NCBI GenBank assembly: GCA_039024635.1
Contig: JBCCQA010000017.1
Span: 52,029-116,028 of the forward strand
From: Kuafuiihalomonas sp039024635
Lineage (GTDB): Bacteria; Myxococcota; Kuafuiibacteriia; Kuafuiibacteriales; Kuafuiibacteriaceae
Direction of reading: 5' to 3'
Length of the DNA stretch: 64,000 bases
This document shows, piece by piece, positions 8,878-17,715 of the stretch (the stretch's first letter is position 1; each line of letters begins with the position of its first letter). The translations under genes and the position numbers were made by a program. Below the pieces are notes generated by a model. That model had not been told where the DNA came from, searched no databases, and was given only the letters and a program-made list of their open reading frames with translations.

Positions 8878-9439
8878 TCATGAGCCGACCCGACCGGACA
8901 TCACGCCCCTTACGAAGATTGCCGATCTGCTCGAGGCCTACCCCGAGCTGGAAACGGTGCTCATCGAGACCGCGCCAGTTTTTGCGAGGCTCAGGAACCC
9001 AGTGCTGCGCGGGACGGTCGCAAAGGTCGCGACCATCGAGAGGGCCGCCGGCATCGTCGGGATTTCTGTGCGAGACCTCGTCCTCAGTCTGCGACGGGCG
9101 TCGGGTCTCAGCCCGGTCGACGCGCTTCCATCGGGTCCTAGGCTCGAAGGCGCCGCATCGTTCTTGGCCCCGCCCTCCTGGGTGAAGACGGGCGCGGTCG
9201 TGGAGGTCTTCGATGTCGACGCCATGCTCGACGCCGGCCAAGTGCCTCTTGGGCCGGTGTTTCGTCGAGCTCGCAAGCTTCGACCGGGCGAGCTGGTTCG
9301 TGTCCTGTCGTCCTTCCTACCCACGCCCCTGTCGGAGAAGCTGGGCGAGCTCGGCCATCCGGTTCATTCGGTTCGGACGGGTCCTGAGGGCAGCGGGGGC
9401 TTCCATACGCACATCGGCCCTAGACCCGATCCGTCTTAA
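8870..9439 (+). CDS. DUF1858 plus DUF2249-like protein
   Basis: 189 residues. The first ~75 form a DUF1858 domain (TKIADLLEAYPELETVLIE, FARLRNPVLRGTVAKVATIERAAGIVG), typical of proteins beside DUF438, hemerythrins and ScdA/RIC-type repair factors. The second half (VEVFDVDAMLDAGQVPLGPV, LRPGELVRVLSSFLPTPLSEKLGELGH) fits a TusA-like DUF2249 domain. The likely setting is nitric oxide or iron-sulfur stress, by context only. The ATG overlaps the stop of the degraded DUF438 frame. A short His-containing tail (GGFHTHIGP) follows. Confidence 0.7.
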   Translation: MTDHEPTRPDITPLTKIADLLEAYPELETVLIETAPVFARLRNPVLRGTVAKVATIERAAGIVGISVRDLVLSLRRASGLSPVDALPSGPRLEGAASFLAPPSWVKTGAVVEVFDVDAMLDAGQVPLGPVFRRARKLRPGELVRVLSSFLPTPLSEKLGELGHPVHSVRTGPEGSGGFHTHIGPRPDPS

Positions 9440-9585
9440 GCCCCCCTGCTCGGCCCCTGCGGGCCGTCCCCTCTCCGAGGCGGTCCTGATGGGGTCCCAA
9501 ACGGACATCACGCGCCAAACCCGGCCACGATTGGCATCCGTTGGTCCTCGACAGCACTGGTGCCGTTCGCGAATTTCCTCGCGTG

Positions 9586-10272
9586 ATGAACCGAAGCTGC
9601 ATCGAAGCTGCGACCCTCGAAGACGCGCGCAGACGCTTCGCCCGTCGACCTCTTCCCGAGCGGCTTCGCATCCATCAGCCCGAGAAGAGCCACGTTCACC
9701 ACCGGTTCGAGATATTGGAGATCGCGGACGGCCGCTTGGAGATTGACTGCGCCCAGGGCCGACTGCGCTTCGAGGAGCCCGGCGCCGTCATCGTCCGCCC
9801 AGGAACACCCCACGCCATAGTCGCCAGCGAGGGGCGGATCCTCCGCAGCTTCTCCGAAGACTACGCCGCCCCTTCGCCCTTCTCGGAGATCTTGCGGGCC
9901 GTCATCCATCCTGCAGTTCGGCGAGCCATGGCCTTCATCGTCAGCAATCTGCACCGGAAGGTCGTGCTCGATGAGCTCTCGGCCAAAGTCGGCTTGAGCA
10001 AATTTCATCTTTGTCGGCGCTTTACGTCGGAGCTGGGGCGCTCGCCGTCCAACTTCCATCGGGACATGCGTCTCGACACCTCCTACCGCCTCATCCAGGA
10101 AGGTCGAGGCCTGTCGCAGCCAACCACCATCCTCCTGTTCTGCGATCAGAGCCACTTCATCCGCAGCTTTCGACGGAACTTCGGCCGCACCCCGGGGCGA
10201 CTGCGGGCCGCCCATCCCGAGTGGTCCGCTGCGCGCTGGCAGCCTGAAGGCCCCCTCCGACAGGTCGTCTAG
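9586..10272 (+). CDS. AraC-family regulator with N-terminal cupin
   Basis: About 228 residues. The N-terminus is a small cupin-like effector domain (KSHVHHRFEILEIADGRLEI, PGAVIVRPGTPHAI). The C-terminus is a double helix-turn-helix AraC domain (VVLDELSAKVGLSKFHLCRRFTSELGRSP, then a second helix set ending FRRNFGRTPGRLRA). It probably senses a small molecule and activates transcription. The start is placed at ATG 9586, because an upstream frame extension to 9541 adds residues that are not cupin-like. Its target is not evident. It lies upstream of two further AraC-type genes on the same strand. Confidence 0.75.
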   Translation: MNRSCIEAATLEDARRRFARRPLPERLRIHQPEKSHVHHRFEILEIADGRLEIDCAQGRLRFEEPGAVIVRPGTPHAIVASEGRILRSFSEDYAAPSPFSEILRAVIHPAVRRAMAFIVSNLHRKVVLDELSAKVGLSKFHLCRRFTSELGRSPSNFHRDMRLDTSYRLIQEGRGLSQPTTILLFCDQSHFIRSFRRNFGRTPGRLRAAHPEWSAARWQPEGPLRQVV

Positions 10273-10467
10273 CCCGGCGCTACATCGGGCTTGTGCTTCG
10301 GATTCACCCTTAGCATCTCACCCTCCGGGGGACATTTTGCGCCACATCGAGGCGCATCCCGGCGTCGTCAAGTCCTCGACACCTCGAACGCCACTGCGCG
10401 AATTTCTCCCTCGATGGCGGCTGCGGCGCAGGACTGGCGGGAGGATCCTCTGGGCGAAGGGCCCTCG

Positions 10468-11472
10468 ATGCACGCCGGCCATTCGGAGTCTGGGATCATC
10501 GCCGCATCAACCGCCGCCTTCGCGATCGACCTCGGCATTCCGATCCTAGACCTGCAGAGGGCCTCGGGCTTGGACCTAGCCCGCCTGATGGACACTTTCG
10601 CGCGAAAGCCCGACGACACGACGGCTCGGCTCTGGCAACTCATCTCGAAGGAGCGGCCGGACCTGTGTCCGCTGGAAAAGGCCCGGACCGCCGCTCTAAC
10701 GACGCTCCCCGTGGCCGAAGCTCTTCCCTTCGCCTCGACACTCTCGGAGATCTTGGAGTTCCTGGTCGATGCGGCCCCGGCCATCTCCGATCGCCTGGAC
10801 ATGTCTTTGCACTACGCCGAATCCGAGGTTCGTCTGGTGTTCTCGCATCCGAGTGAGGAGCTCGACGATGGCCGAACCTCGGAGGTCGGCGCCGGCATCT
10901 TCTATCGCTCGATCAGGGCCTCCCTGGAGCAGCTCGTTCCCCTCAAGAGAGTCCAGCTTCGGAATCGGCCCCACGGGCGGCTCGAGGGCTACCAGGCGAC
11001 CTTCGACACCGAGATGCAGTTCAACGCGCCTGAGACCGCACTCTGCTTCGACCTGGAGTCCCTGCTGCAGACGACCCGGCTCGGAAACGCCGAGGTCTTC
11101 GCCCACGTCAAGAAGGCCTTTCTGGACCGCAAGAGCACCCAGTTTGGCGCTCGAGATGATCGTTTCTCGCGGCTTTGCGCCGCCGTTTCGGAGAACGCCC
11201 AGAAGGGAGAGTTCCGTGCCGTCGCGGGCGCGCGCAAAGCCCACATGAGCCTTCGGACCGCCCAGAGAGTTGCGGCGGAACACGACGTGGCCCTATCCAG
11301 CTTGGTCGCCAATGTCCGCATGGAGCAGGGAGCGCGCCTCCTTCGACAACCTCAGCTGTCGACGATGGACGTCGCCGTAGCTTTGGGCTACTCAGACGAC
11401 CGCGCTTTTCGGCGGGCCTTCAAGAAGTGGTGTGGTCGAACACCGATGGCCTACCGCAAGGAGAATCGCTGA
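10468..11472 (+). CDS. AraC-family regulator with arabinose-binding-like N-terminal domain (copy 1)
   Basis: About 334 residues. The long N-terminal part (IPILDLQRASGLDLARLMDTF, followed by FYRSIRASLEQLVPLKRVQLRN) matches the domain found in OruR/ArgR-like AraC regulators, and the last ~90 residues are the DNA-binding domain (HMSLRTAQRVAAEHDV, VAVALGYSDDRAFRRAFKKWCGRTP). The start at ATG 10468 follows GAAGGG at good spacing; ATG 10414 is an alternative. It is clearly paralogous to the gene at 11860, sharing the HMSLRTAQR and GYSDxRxFRRAFxxW stretches. Confidence 0.75.
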   Translation: MHAGHSESGIIAASTAAFAIDLGIPILDLQRASGLDLARLMDTFARKPDDTTARLWQLISKERPDLCPLEKARTAALTTLPVAEALPFASTLSEILEFLVDAAPAISDRLDMSLHYAESEVRLVFSHPSEELDDGRTSEVGAGIFYRSIRASLEQLVPLKRVQLRNRPHGRLEGYQATFDTEMQFNAPETALCFDLESLLQTTRLGNAEVFAHVKKAFLDRKSTQFGARDDRFSRLCAAVSENAQKGEFRAVAGARKAHMSLRTAQRVAAEHDVALSSLVANVRMEQGARLLRQPQLSTMDVAVALGYSDDRAFRRAFKKWCGRTPMAYRKENR

Positions 11473-11859
11473 GGCGCTGGCTAGACTTCACAGCACCCGT
11501 CGCGTGTCGAGGCAGACGAGGATTCTATGGGCACCAAGTGAAGCTTGATGAAGCTTGGGGGGGGGAGGGCGCTCAGGTCCGTCTCCTGACGTCAGTACGT
11601 GAGCAGGACCAGCTTGCCCCCGCCTGCATAAGACCTGGGTAACTTACCCTAGTTACTAGCCGACATAGGTCGCGAGTCGACGTTATTGGCACAACCGGTC
11701 CCATTCAAACGAACGTTCGAGGCTGCGCCGTCGAGTCGTTTCCGCCACGCTGACACCGTGGCAAAGCCGTTTGAGCTACAGAGCACGGCCCTCGGGCTTG
11801 GCTCTGAGCGCTCGCTAAGCCACAGCCTTGTTCGCCAAGCGCTCGGGCGCCGGGCCACC
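11473..11859. other. Intergenic region between the two AraC paralogues
   Basis: A 387-base stretch less GC-rich than its surroundings. It has a repeated AAGCTTGATGAAGCTTG followed by a run of G, and an interlocked palindrome at 11637-11656 that is listed separately. The frame of the following gene stays open back to a TTG at 11686, but those extra residues do not match the paralogue, so they are treated as leader sequence. No other gene was recognised. Confidence 0.5.
11637..11656. promoter_or_regulatory. Interlocked palindromes, possible operator
   Basis: GGGTAACTTACCC is a 6-base inverted repeat around one base, and GTAACT at 11639-11644 pairs with AGTTAC at 11651-11656. The two dyads overlap. 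The position upstream of the second AraC paralogue suggests a regulator binding site, by inference only. Confidence 0.35.
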
Positions 11860-12891
11860 ATGACCTCCGAAGCCCTGGCAGGAATGTCTGCCTTTGCGTT
11901 GTCGCGGGGCATGTCGGAGGGGAGCCTGCAGCGGATTACGGGGATGGACCTGGCTGACGTCGTGCTTCCAAAGGGGGACAGAGTCCCCGACCACTTGCCC
12001 AATTCTATCTTGGCTCAGTTGATCAAGGACAATCCAGGCATCATCCATCTCGATGCAGAGCGGACCATTCCAACGACGCACCTTGCAAGCTTTGTTGACG
12101 GCATGCGGGTGGCGAGCAGCGTAAGGGATGGCTTTCGCTTGTTCGTCGAGAATACCGCCCTAATCGCGGGTCGTTTGGAGATGGACCTCGAGGAATCGGA
12201 CGGTGAAGTTCGCCTTCGGACATGGCATCCATCCCGCCTTCTCGACAATGGGCTGTTGGGTGAAGTGTCCATGTTGGTCCTCAAACGTGTCTTTGTTGAA
12301 TACTTGGGACTTCGCGGAAGCATCAAGCGGGTCGATCTGCGTTACGGTCGAAAAGACGTCCGCTCAGACTATGCCGCGAGCTTTGAGGCTCCGATTCGGA
12401 TGGGGCAGGCTTGCGACGCGCTCGTTTTCTATCCAGAGGCCTTGGATGTAGTTCCGGTCAACGCCGATGCTCTGGCGTTCGAAGTGTTTCGAGAGTCTCT
12501 CCACGAAGCCCAGGTCCGCCAGCTGGTGGCCGGAGACCCAAATCACTCTCGGCTCATCCAGCTTTGCCAGGCGATCGCGGCCAATGCCGTTCATGGTGAG
12601 TTCTCGGTCGATGCGGCAGTGGCCCGTGCCCACATGAGTCTTCGGACCGCCCAGCGCTTGATGTCCAGCGTCGGCCTCAGTCTGGGCACCGCCATCGAAG
12701 CTGTTCGAAGCGAGATGTCAATCAAGCTGCTTTCGGACCCCGCGCTGACCTACGAAGAGATTGCGATCCATTTAGGGTACTCTGACCTTCGCTCCTTTCG
12801 TAGAGCTTTTTCGAGGTGGACCAACACGACGCCTGCTCGTTTCCGGTCGAGTCAGGTCAACACCTCGGCCAAGAACGCATCCATGGTTTGA
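11860..12891 (+). CDS. AraC-family regulator with arabinose-binding-like N-terminal domain (copy 2)
   Basis: About 343 residues, a paralogue of the gene at 10468 with the same layout: an N-terminal ligand domain (LQRITGMDLADVVLP) and a C-terminal double HTH (HMSLRTAQRLMSSVGLSLG, IHLGYSDLRSFRRAFSRWT). The start at ATG 11860 is chosen because the first residues then align with copy 1; no strong ribosome-binding site is visible. The 3' end overlaps the end of the convergent dienelactone hydrolase gene by 40 bases, which suggests the two have evolved together or that one end is recent. It may control the hydrolase, which is unproven. Confidence 0.72.
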   Translation: MTSEALAGMSAFALSRGMSEGSLQRITGMDLADVVLPKGDRVPDHLPNSILAQLIKDNPGIIHLDAERTIPTTHLASFVDGMRVASSVRDGFRLFVENTALIAGRLEMDLEESDGEVRLRTWHPSRLLDNGLLGEVSMLVLKRVFVEYLGLRGSIKRVDLRYGRKDVRSDYAASFEAPIRMGQACDALVFYPEALDVVPVNADALAFEVFRESLHEAQVRQLVAGDPNHSRLIQLCQAIAANAVHGEFSVDAAVARAHMSLRTAQRLMSSVGLSLGTAIEAVRSEMSIKLLSDPALTYEEIAIHLGYSDLRSFRRAFSRWTNTTPARFRSSQVNTSAKNASMV

Positions 12892-13559
12892 TAGGCCCGC
12901 TTTGACGCCACTTTTGAGTACTGGACACCGAGTTCCGGACTGTTGGCGCTGGGCAAAGTGAACGCGTGCTGTGTGTGGCCGAAAGCGTGTATCTGCCAAT
13001 CGGCCCCGGCATTTGTCATCTCTTCGGCAAAAGTCAGCATGGCTTCCGGCGGTGCCATCCGATCCTCGTAGCCGTGAAGGGCCAAGACTTTGGCTTTGAT
13101 TTCCTGGTTCATGGTTGGTCGGGGGCTTAGCAGGCCGTGAATACTGCAGACGCCCTGAAGCTCGAGGCCTTCTCTAGCCATGTCGAGGACTGTGAGGCCT
13201 CCGAAACAGTATCCGATTGCAGCCACCCTGGACTGATCGACCCTAGGGTGCGCCTTGACGGCATCCAGGCCCGCGCGGACTCGCCTCATCAGTGCGGGTC
13301 GGTCTTGGACGAGCGGCTCCATGAGGGCCCTACACTCCTCCGGCGTCTCGCCTAGGATACCCTTGCCGTACACGTCGAGCGCAAACCCGGCATAGCCTAA
13401 GCCCGTTAGGCGGTGAGCTTGTTCTCGTTCGAAATCGGTCTGTCCGAACCAAGCATGGGCAACGATGACCAACGGTCGGGGATCGTCGCCCCCTGGAAGC
13501 TGGAGATGTCCCTCGAAATCAACGCCTCCTTCCGAATAGGAGAGTCTTGCGGTCGCCAT
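12852..13559 (-). CDS. Dienelactone hydrolase-family alpha/beta hydrolase
   Basis: About 235 residues. The catalytic Cys is in IGYCFGGLTVLDMA, where ordinary lipases would have Ser, which is the mark of dienelactone hydrolases. The Asp lies in ALHGYEDRMAPPEAM and the His in FGHTQHAFTLP, completing the Cys-Asp-His triad. An oxyanion-type IVAHAWFGQTDF segment lies near the N-terminus. The natural substrate is unclear, because many members are general esterases rather than chlorocatechol enzymes. ATG 13559 is preferred over the longer start at 13589. It is convergent with and overlaps the AraC gene. Confidence 0.8.
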   Translation of the reverse strand: MATARLSYSEGGVDFEGHLQLPGGDDPRPLVIVAHAWFGQTDFEREQAHRLTGLGYAGFALDVYGKGILGETPEECRALMEPLVQDRPALMRRVRAGLDAVKAHPRVDQSRVAAIGYCFGGLTVLDMAREGLELQGVCSIHGLLSPRPTMNQEIKAKVLALHGYEDRMAPPEAMLTFAEEMTNAGADWQIHAFGHTQHAFTLPSANSPELGVQYSKVASKRAYQTMDAFLAEVLT

Positions 13560-13706
13560 GGCGGGCCAATAACAACTGGTTGAGATCATGCCCAGATGGG
13601 AGCCCGAGAAAGCTCATTCGGGGACCTTCTTCATAACCTCAGGAGATCAGCTCACTGCCGTTCGGTCTGAGGGGTCGGTGCGCGCCACGACTGAAGACGC
13701 TCCTCG

Positions 13707-14525
13707 TCACCAGGTGACCCGGACCATTTGACGCATTCGAGTGGGCCGGCCGTTGACGTCGAGACCGGGCTCCCAGTTCTTTCCCGCCGCGCAGCGTCGC
13801 GCCTCGCGTCCGAAGCCAAAGCCTGGCTCTTCTTTGATCCGGACCCGGAGCATGCGGCCCCTTTCGTCGACTTCGACCTCCAAAATCACGGCCGCTTTGG
13901 TCACCCCGGCCGCCCGAGCGTCGGGGGGTAGAGGACAGTCCCAGCGGGAGCCTCCGGCCAGTCGAGGGGGCCGGGACAGATCGGCGCCCAGGGTGCTGCC
14001 GGTGCCGCCTTCAACGCCGCCGGCTCGTGCCCGCGTGTCTCGAACCGCCTTCTCCGAGGTCCCGCCTGCTTCGGTCACCCCGCCAGCGTAGCTCTTGGCC
14101 GTCCCCACGACGAAGGCGTCCCCGAAGTCCACGATCTCCTCTTCGGAGGTCATGACCTTGCCCGCTTGGGCCGCGGCGGGGGGCGGAGCCGCTTCGGGAG
14201 GCGGGGTTTCGGAGGCGGGCTTCGGAGGCGGCGGCGGGGCCTTCACGGCTTTGGGCGGAGTCGTGGGTTTGGGTGGGGGAGGGGGCTCGGCCTCCGCCTC
14301 GGCCTTTGGCTCTGGCTTCGGCTCCGGCGTTTCGATCTCGATGAGTTCGCTGACCTTCATCGAGACCCGCGACTCCCGTTCGGACCCAGCATCGAGGTTC
14401 ACGGCGGCCCAGCCCGCGACGGTATGGCAGAACAAGGCGATCGCCAGCGACACCGCCAGCGGCTTGGAGGACTTGGGCGGTGGGCGATCGAAGAGCCCGC
14501 AGCGGTGGACCTCACTCACCGCCAC
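13707..14525 (-). CDS. tonB: TonB-like energy transducer
   Basis: 272 residues: a short cytoplasmic end, one membrane helix (LAVSLAIALFCHTVAGWAAV), a long Pro/Lys/Glu-rich periplasmic spacer (EPKPEPKAEAEAE, PPPPPKP repeats) and a C-terminal TonB/AgmX-like domain (KAAVILEVEVDERGRM, ending NGRPTRMRQMVRVTW). It passes proton-motive energy from ExbB/ExbD to outer-membrane receptors for iron complexes or haem. The GTG start overlaps the exbD stop region by 14 bases. No TonB-dependent receptor lies in the window. Confidence 0.75.
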   Translation of the reverse strand: MAVSEVHRCGLFDRPPPKSSKPLAVSLAIALFCHTVAGWAAVNLDAGSERESRVSMKVSELIEIETPEPKPEPKAEAEAEPPPPPKPTTPPKAVKAPPPPPKPASETPPPEAAPPPAAAQAGKVMTSEEEIVDFGDAFVVGTAKSYAGGVTEAGGTSEKAVRDTRARAGGVEGGTGSTLGADLSRPPRLAGGSRWDCPLPPDARAAGVTKAAVILEVEVDERGRMLRVRIKEEPGFGFGREARRCAAGKNWEPGLDVNGRPTRMRQMVRVTW

Positions 14526-14940
14526 CCTCTATTGGCGGGGCAGGGTCCACGCCAAAGGCGATCCGGGCCAAACCGGCCTGACGTAGGGCGTCGACCGCCG
14601 CCATGACCCTTCGGTGCGGGACTTCTCCATCGGCCTGGACGACGGCCCGCACCTCGGCCGAGCGTTCGAGCGCGGCCTTCGCACTTTTAAAGATGGCCTG
14701 GACGTCCTCGACCGTTTCGCCATCGACCAAGGTGCTGCCGTCCGCGGCCAGGCTCACGCTGAAGACCTGCTGGACCTCGCCACCGGTCGCGGCCTTGGGC
14801 AGGTCCATGGGGATCGCGTTGGAGACGACCAGCTTGGCCGTGACCATGAAGATGATGAGCAGCACCAGCACGATATCGACTAGGGGCGTGACGTTGATGC
14901 CGGTGATGGGGACACCGCGCCGATGTGATGAGCCCGCCAT
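14512..14940 (-). CDS. exbD: Biopolymer transport protein ExbD
   Basis: 142 residues with one N-terminal membrane helix (NVTPLVDIVLVLLIIFMVTA) holding the conserved Asp, then a periplasmic domain with VVQADGEVPHRRVMAAVDALRQAG. It forms the proton channel of the TonB motor with ExbB. It sits between exbB (3-base gap) and tonB (overlap), a standard three-gene operon. Confidence 0.88.
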   Translation of the reverse strand: MAGSSHRRGVPITGINVTPLVDIVLVLLIIFMVTAKLVVSNAIPMDLPKAATGGEVQQVFSVSLAADGSTLVDGETVEDVQAIFKSAKAALERSAEVRAVVQADGEVPHRRVMAAVDALRQAGLARIAFGVDPAPPIEGGGE

Positions 14941-14943
14941 GCC

Positions 14944-15645
14944 TCAGTCCCCGGCCGACGGACGTCCCTCGAGGTGGGAGAGGAGCAGGTGGCCCAAGGT
15001 CTCACCGTCGTCGAGGATCCCGTTGATGCGGTTCTGGAAGTAGTTGTAGCTCGCCACGGCGGGTATGGCGACGATGAGCCCGACCGCGGTCGCCACCAGG
15101 GCCTCGGCAATCGTGCTCATGACCCGTTCAGGTGCGAGAGAGGTGGCAGCCTTCATCGCGTCGCTCATCGCGGCGGGCTTGCCGAGCTCATCGAATGCGC
15201 CGACGACGCCGATCACCGTACCCAACAGCCCCACGAAAGGGGCGTTGTTGCCGACCGTCCCCAGGATGATGAGGCGCTTCTCAAGGCGTCGGCGCTCGAG
15301 TCCGCTGGCGGCGGCTAGGGCCTCCTTGGCTGCTGCAGGGCCACCCTCCGCTTCGGCGAGCCCGGCGGCGACGATGCGCGCGGCCACCGAGCCTCGACCA
15401 TTGAGCAAGTCCTCTGCGCCAGACAGGTCTTGCTCTCGAAGCAGGGTGCGAAGGGCTGGCAAGACCGCCCCCATGTCCTCTTCTGCGCTTCGAAGGACCC
15501 AGACTCTCTCCAAAGCGACAGCCACGCAGAGGACGCTCAGGGCAATGAGGAGCCACAGCACCCAGGCGGCGCCAGACTGGACCATGATTTCGGTAAGTGA
15601 TTCGATCATCGTGACTATCGGGTCTTTCTTGGCTCGGGCCTTCAT
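14944..15645 (-). CDS. exbB: MotA/TolQ/ExbB proton channel protein
   Basis: About 233 residues with three membrane helices. The first is WVLWLLIALSVLCVAVALER; the last two hold the family signature NNAPFVGLLGTVIGVVGAF and VATAVGLIVAIPAVASYNYF. It forms the pentameric stator of the TonB system. The start is placed at ATG 15645; an in-frame extension to 15810 lacks family similarity, and ATG 15606 is another option. Transcription runs exbB, exbD, tonB. Confidence 0.85.
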   Translation of the reverse strand: MKARAKKDPIVTMIESLTEIMVQSGAAWVLWLLIALSVLCVAVALERVWVLRSAEEDMGAVLPALRTLLREQDLSGAEDLLNGRGSVAARIVAAGLAEAEGGPAAAKEALAAASGLERRRLEKRLIILGTVGNNAPFVGLLGTVIGVVGAFDELGKPAAMSDAMKAATSLAPERVMSTIAEALVATAVGLIVAIPAVASYNYFQNRINGILDDGETLGHLLLSHLEGRPSAGD

Positions 15646-15861
15646 CACGCTTCGGCGCGCGAAGGCCGGGCCCCCCCGTTCCAGAACCCCCGTCGCCTTG
15701 CGCGCCCTAAGCGCCCAGCGAGACGGAAGCGCCTCTATCGTCATCCAACAAGAGCGCCGTATCCGGGGTGTTCGTGGACGTCCAGAACGCTCGCCGCCCG
15801 AAGCCGCCATGCGCGCTTCTTCGCGAGTTGGGGGCGCACCCCCTCTTCTCTAGGCGAGCCC

Positions 15862-16566
15862 TCATCGGACGAGGACCGAGTATTCGGTGCCCGACTTGAA
15901 GGGGAGAAGGGTGGAGGCGAAGCCGTTCGATGGGTCCCGCATGTGGTTCACGTACGCACGGTAGTTGGCCGGGAAGGTGCCGACGTTGTCGGTCAGGACG
16001 ATGGAGCCCAGCCGAAGCGCGGGGCGAAGAAGGTGGACGATCTCCAGCGCCAGCCCGGGAAATCCGTCGTTCAGCAAGAAGTCGACGGGTCCCTCGAGCG
16101 CCTCGAGCGTGGAGCGAGCGTCCCCAACCCGCATGTCGACGTAGTCGTCCAGTCCTGCCTCGGCCAGGTAGGCCATGGCCCGTTCCGCCTTGGACGGGAC
16201 GAGCTCGGTCCCGATGACCTGGCCTTCACTTCCGCCATCTCGAAGCGCGGCCGCCAACCAGATGGTGGATACGCCGAAGGAAGAGCCGAACTCGACGACG
16301 CGTCGGGCTTGGATGGCCCGTACGGTCTGGTAGCAGAAGGCTCCTTGGGCGGGTTCGAGGGCGATGAACTTGTCGGCGTAGAAGCCGCTGGCGTCCTCGT
16401 CTCGAAACTCGATCGGCTTTCCGAGCCATAGTCCAGGCAGACTCGGAAGGTAGTGAGCTAGCAGTCTTGGTAGCTGTCGCGACGCTTCCTGGTGCAGCCG
16501 TCGCAGGACCTCGACCACCTTCGGGTCGTCGAGCACGGAGAAGGGGTCCGGCGAGCGCACCTTCAC
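15862..16566 (-). CDS. Class I SAM-dependent O-methyltransferase
   Basis: 234 residues with motif I at VVEFGSSFGVSTIWLAAAL, an acidic second-strand end (VIGTELVPSKAE), DMRVGDARSTLEAL and FLLNDGFPGLALEIVHLL, then SIVLTDNVGTFPANYRAYV. This resembles the catechol-type O-methyltransferases (Methyltransf_3/24). The start is GTG at 16566. The gene diverges from the TetR regulator at 16788 with the tandem palindrome between them, so it is the best candidate for repression by that regulator. Confidence 0.75.
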   Translation of the reverse strand: MKVRSPDPFSVLDDPKVVEVLRRLHQEASRQLPRLLAHYLPSLPGLWLGKPIEFRDEDASGFYADKFIALEPAQGAFCYQTVRAIQARRVVEFGSSFGVSTIWLAAALRDGGSEGQVIGTELVPSKAERAMAYLAEAGLDDYVDMRVGDARSTLEALEGPVDFLLNDGFPGLALEIVHLLRPALRLGSIVLTDNVGTFPANYRAYVNHMRDPSNGFASTLLPFKSGTEYSVLVR

Positions 16567-16727
16567 GGCCGGGCTCCCCGCGAGGATCGACGATGCTCAA
16601 TGGCAAGCACCAGGGAAGCGGACAGGTCGATGGGCTCGCCCCTGCCAAAGCAAACGAAGTCGTGTCGGCTCGGGGTCCCCGCGGACGAGGGTGCCTGTCC
16701 TGATGAATTCACACCTACATTCCTCCC

Positions 16728-16755
16728 AAGTCAATTGACTTAAGTCAAATGACTT
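16728..16755. promoter_or_regulatory. Tandem palindromic operator of the TetR/methyltransferase intergenic region
   Basis: AAGTCAATTGACTT (16728-16741) is a perfect 14-base palindrome. It is followed at once by AAGTCAAATGACTT (16742-16755), which differs from it at one base. Such a tandem site in a divergent intergenic region next to a TetR gene is a typical autoregulatory operator. It is AT-rich against a GC-rich background. Confidence 0.75.
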
Positions 16756-16787
16756 GGAGAGGAGTAGGGAATAGGGGGCGTCCTGGG

Positions 16788-17420
16788 ATGAAGCCAGCTA
16801 TGACGGGCGGGGTGAGTGGCGCGGGCGCACCGGACACTGAAGCAAGCACACGAAAACGAGTCCTGGAGGCCGCTTTGACCCTGTTTTCGGAGCGCGGCCT
16901 GCAGGCGCCCAGCCTGAGAGAGGTCGCGCGAACGGCCGGGGTCTCCTTGGGCGCGCTGCAGCACTACTTTCCGACCCGCGAGGACCTCCACCAGGCCATC
17001 ATGGCCCACGCGGTCTCGACTTTTCCGGGCATCGAGCTCCTTCGCCAGCTCGGCGAAGTGGAGATGGAGGCTCTGCTTCGGGCTGGCTTGCACACCAACG
17101 TCAGCTGGGCCCGTGCCCACCCTCGCGTTCGAAAGCTGGGCACCCACCTCGCACTGGAGCAGCCGGAGCATGAATGGCCAGGCGAAGCCGAAACCAACGC
17201 CGAGCTCGTGCGGAGGATACGCAGGGCTCAAGAGAACGGGGAGCTACGTGCCTTCGATCCTGCCTGCCTTCTCGTTCTTGTGGAGATCTTGATGAACGGC
17301 TGGTCGAGCTTTCAGCCGCACTACGCGCGGCACCTCAGCCACGTGGAAGCGGAGAAGGTCGATGCCGTCTTCTTGGATTTCGTCGTGGACGTGGTCATGC
17401 ATGGTCTCAAGCGACGCTAG
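16788..17420 (+). CDS. TetR-family transcriptional repressor
   Basis: About 210 residues. The N-terminal HTH is clear: RVLEAALTLFSERGLQAPS, LREVARTAGVSLGALQHYF, then PTREDLHQAI. The rest is a helical ligand domain with no close family resemblance. The start is uncertain. An ATG at 16749 lies inside the operator and reads poorly (TWRGVGNRG), so ATG 16788 or 16800 is more likely. It probably represses itself and the divergent methyltransferase through the tandem palindrome. Confidence 0.8.
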   Translation: MKPAMTGGVSGAGAPDTEASTRKRVLEAALTLFSERGLQAPSLREVARTAGVSLGALQHYFPTREDLHQAIMAHAVSTFPGIELLRQLGEVEMEALLRAGLHTNVSWARAHPRVRKLGTHLALEQPEHEWPGEAETNAELVRRIRRAQENGELRAFDPACLLVLVEILMNGWSSFQPHYARHLSHVEAEKVDAVFLDFVVDVVMHGLKRR

Positions 17421-17715
17421 AACGGTCTGGGCTCGGGAGAGACGAAGAAGACGGCCTGGCGGTGCCAAGGAAAGCCGAGTGGCTGGAAGCTGGTGACTTC
17501 GACCGTAAACTGGCTTCGGCGTCGGCTTCGGTCGACGCGCGGGGCCGATGTGCCAGGCTACGGACGGGCTTCGCGCCATGCCGTCCATGAAGAGGCGAGA
17601 CGGGCCCTCGGGATGGCGATGAATGAAGCGCGCCATCTCCTTCGGCACGCACTCCATGGCCGCGGTGACCTTCCATCTTGGGTCGAAGGAAAAGAGGACC
17701 TCGAAATGCCTGAGC
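17421..17715. other. Stretch between the TetR and RraA-like genes, no confident gene
   Basis: About 295 bases lie between the 3' ends of the convergent TetR and RraA-like genes. Several long overlapping open frames exist on both strands because of the high GC. One minus-strand frame (FEVLFSFDPRWKVTAAM) looks mildly protein-like but runs on antisense to the TetR gene. No family was recognised. Confidence 0.4.
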
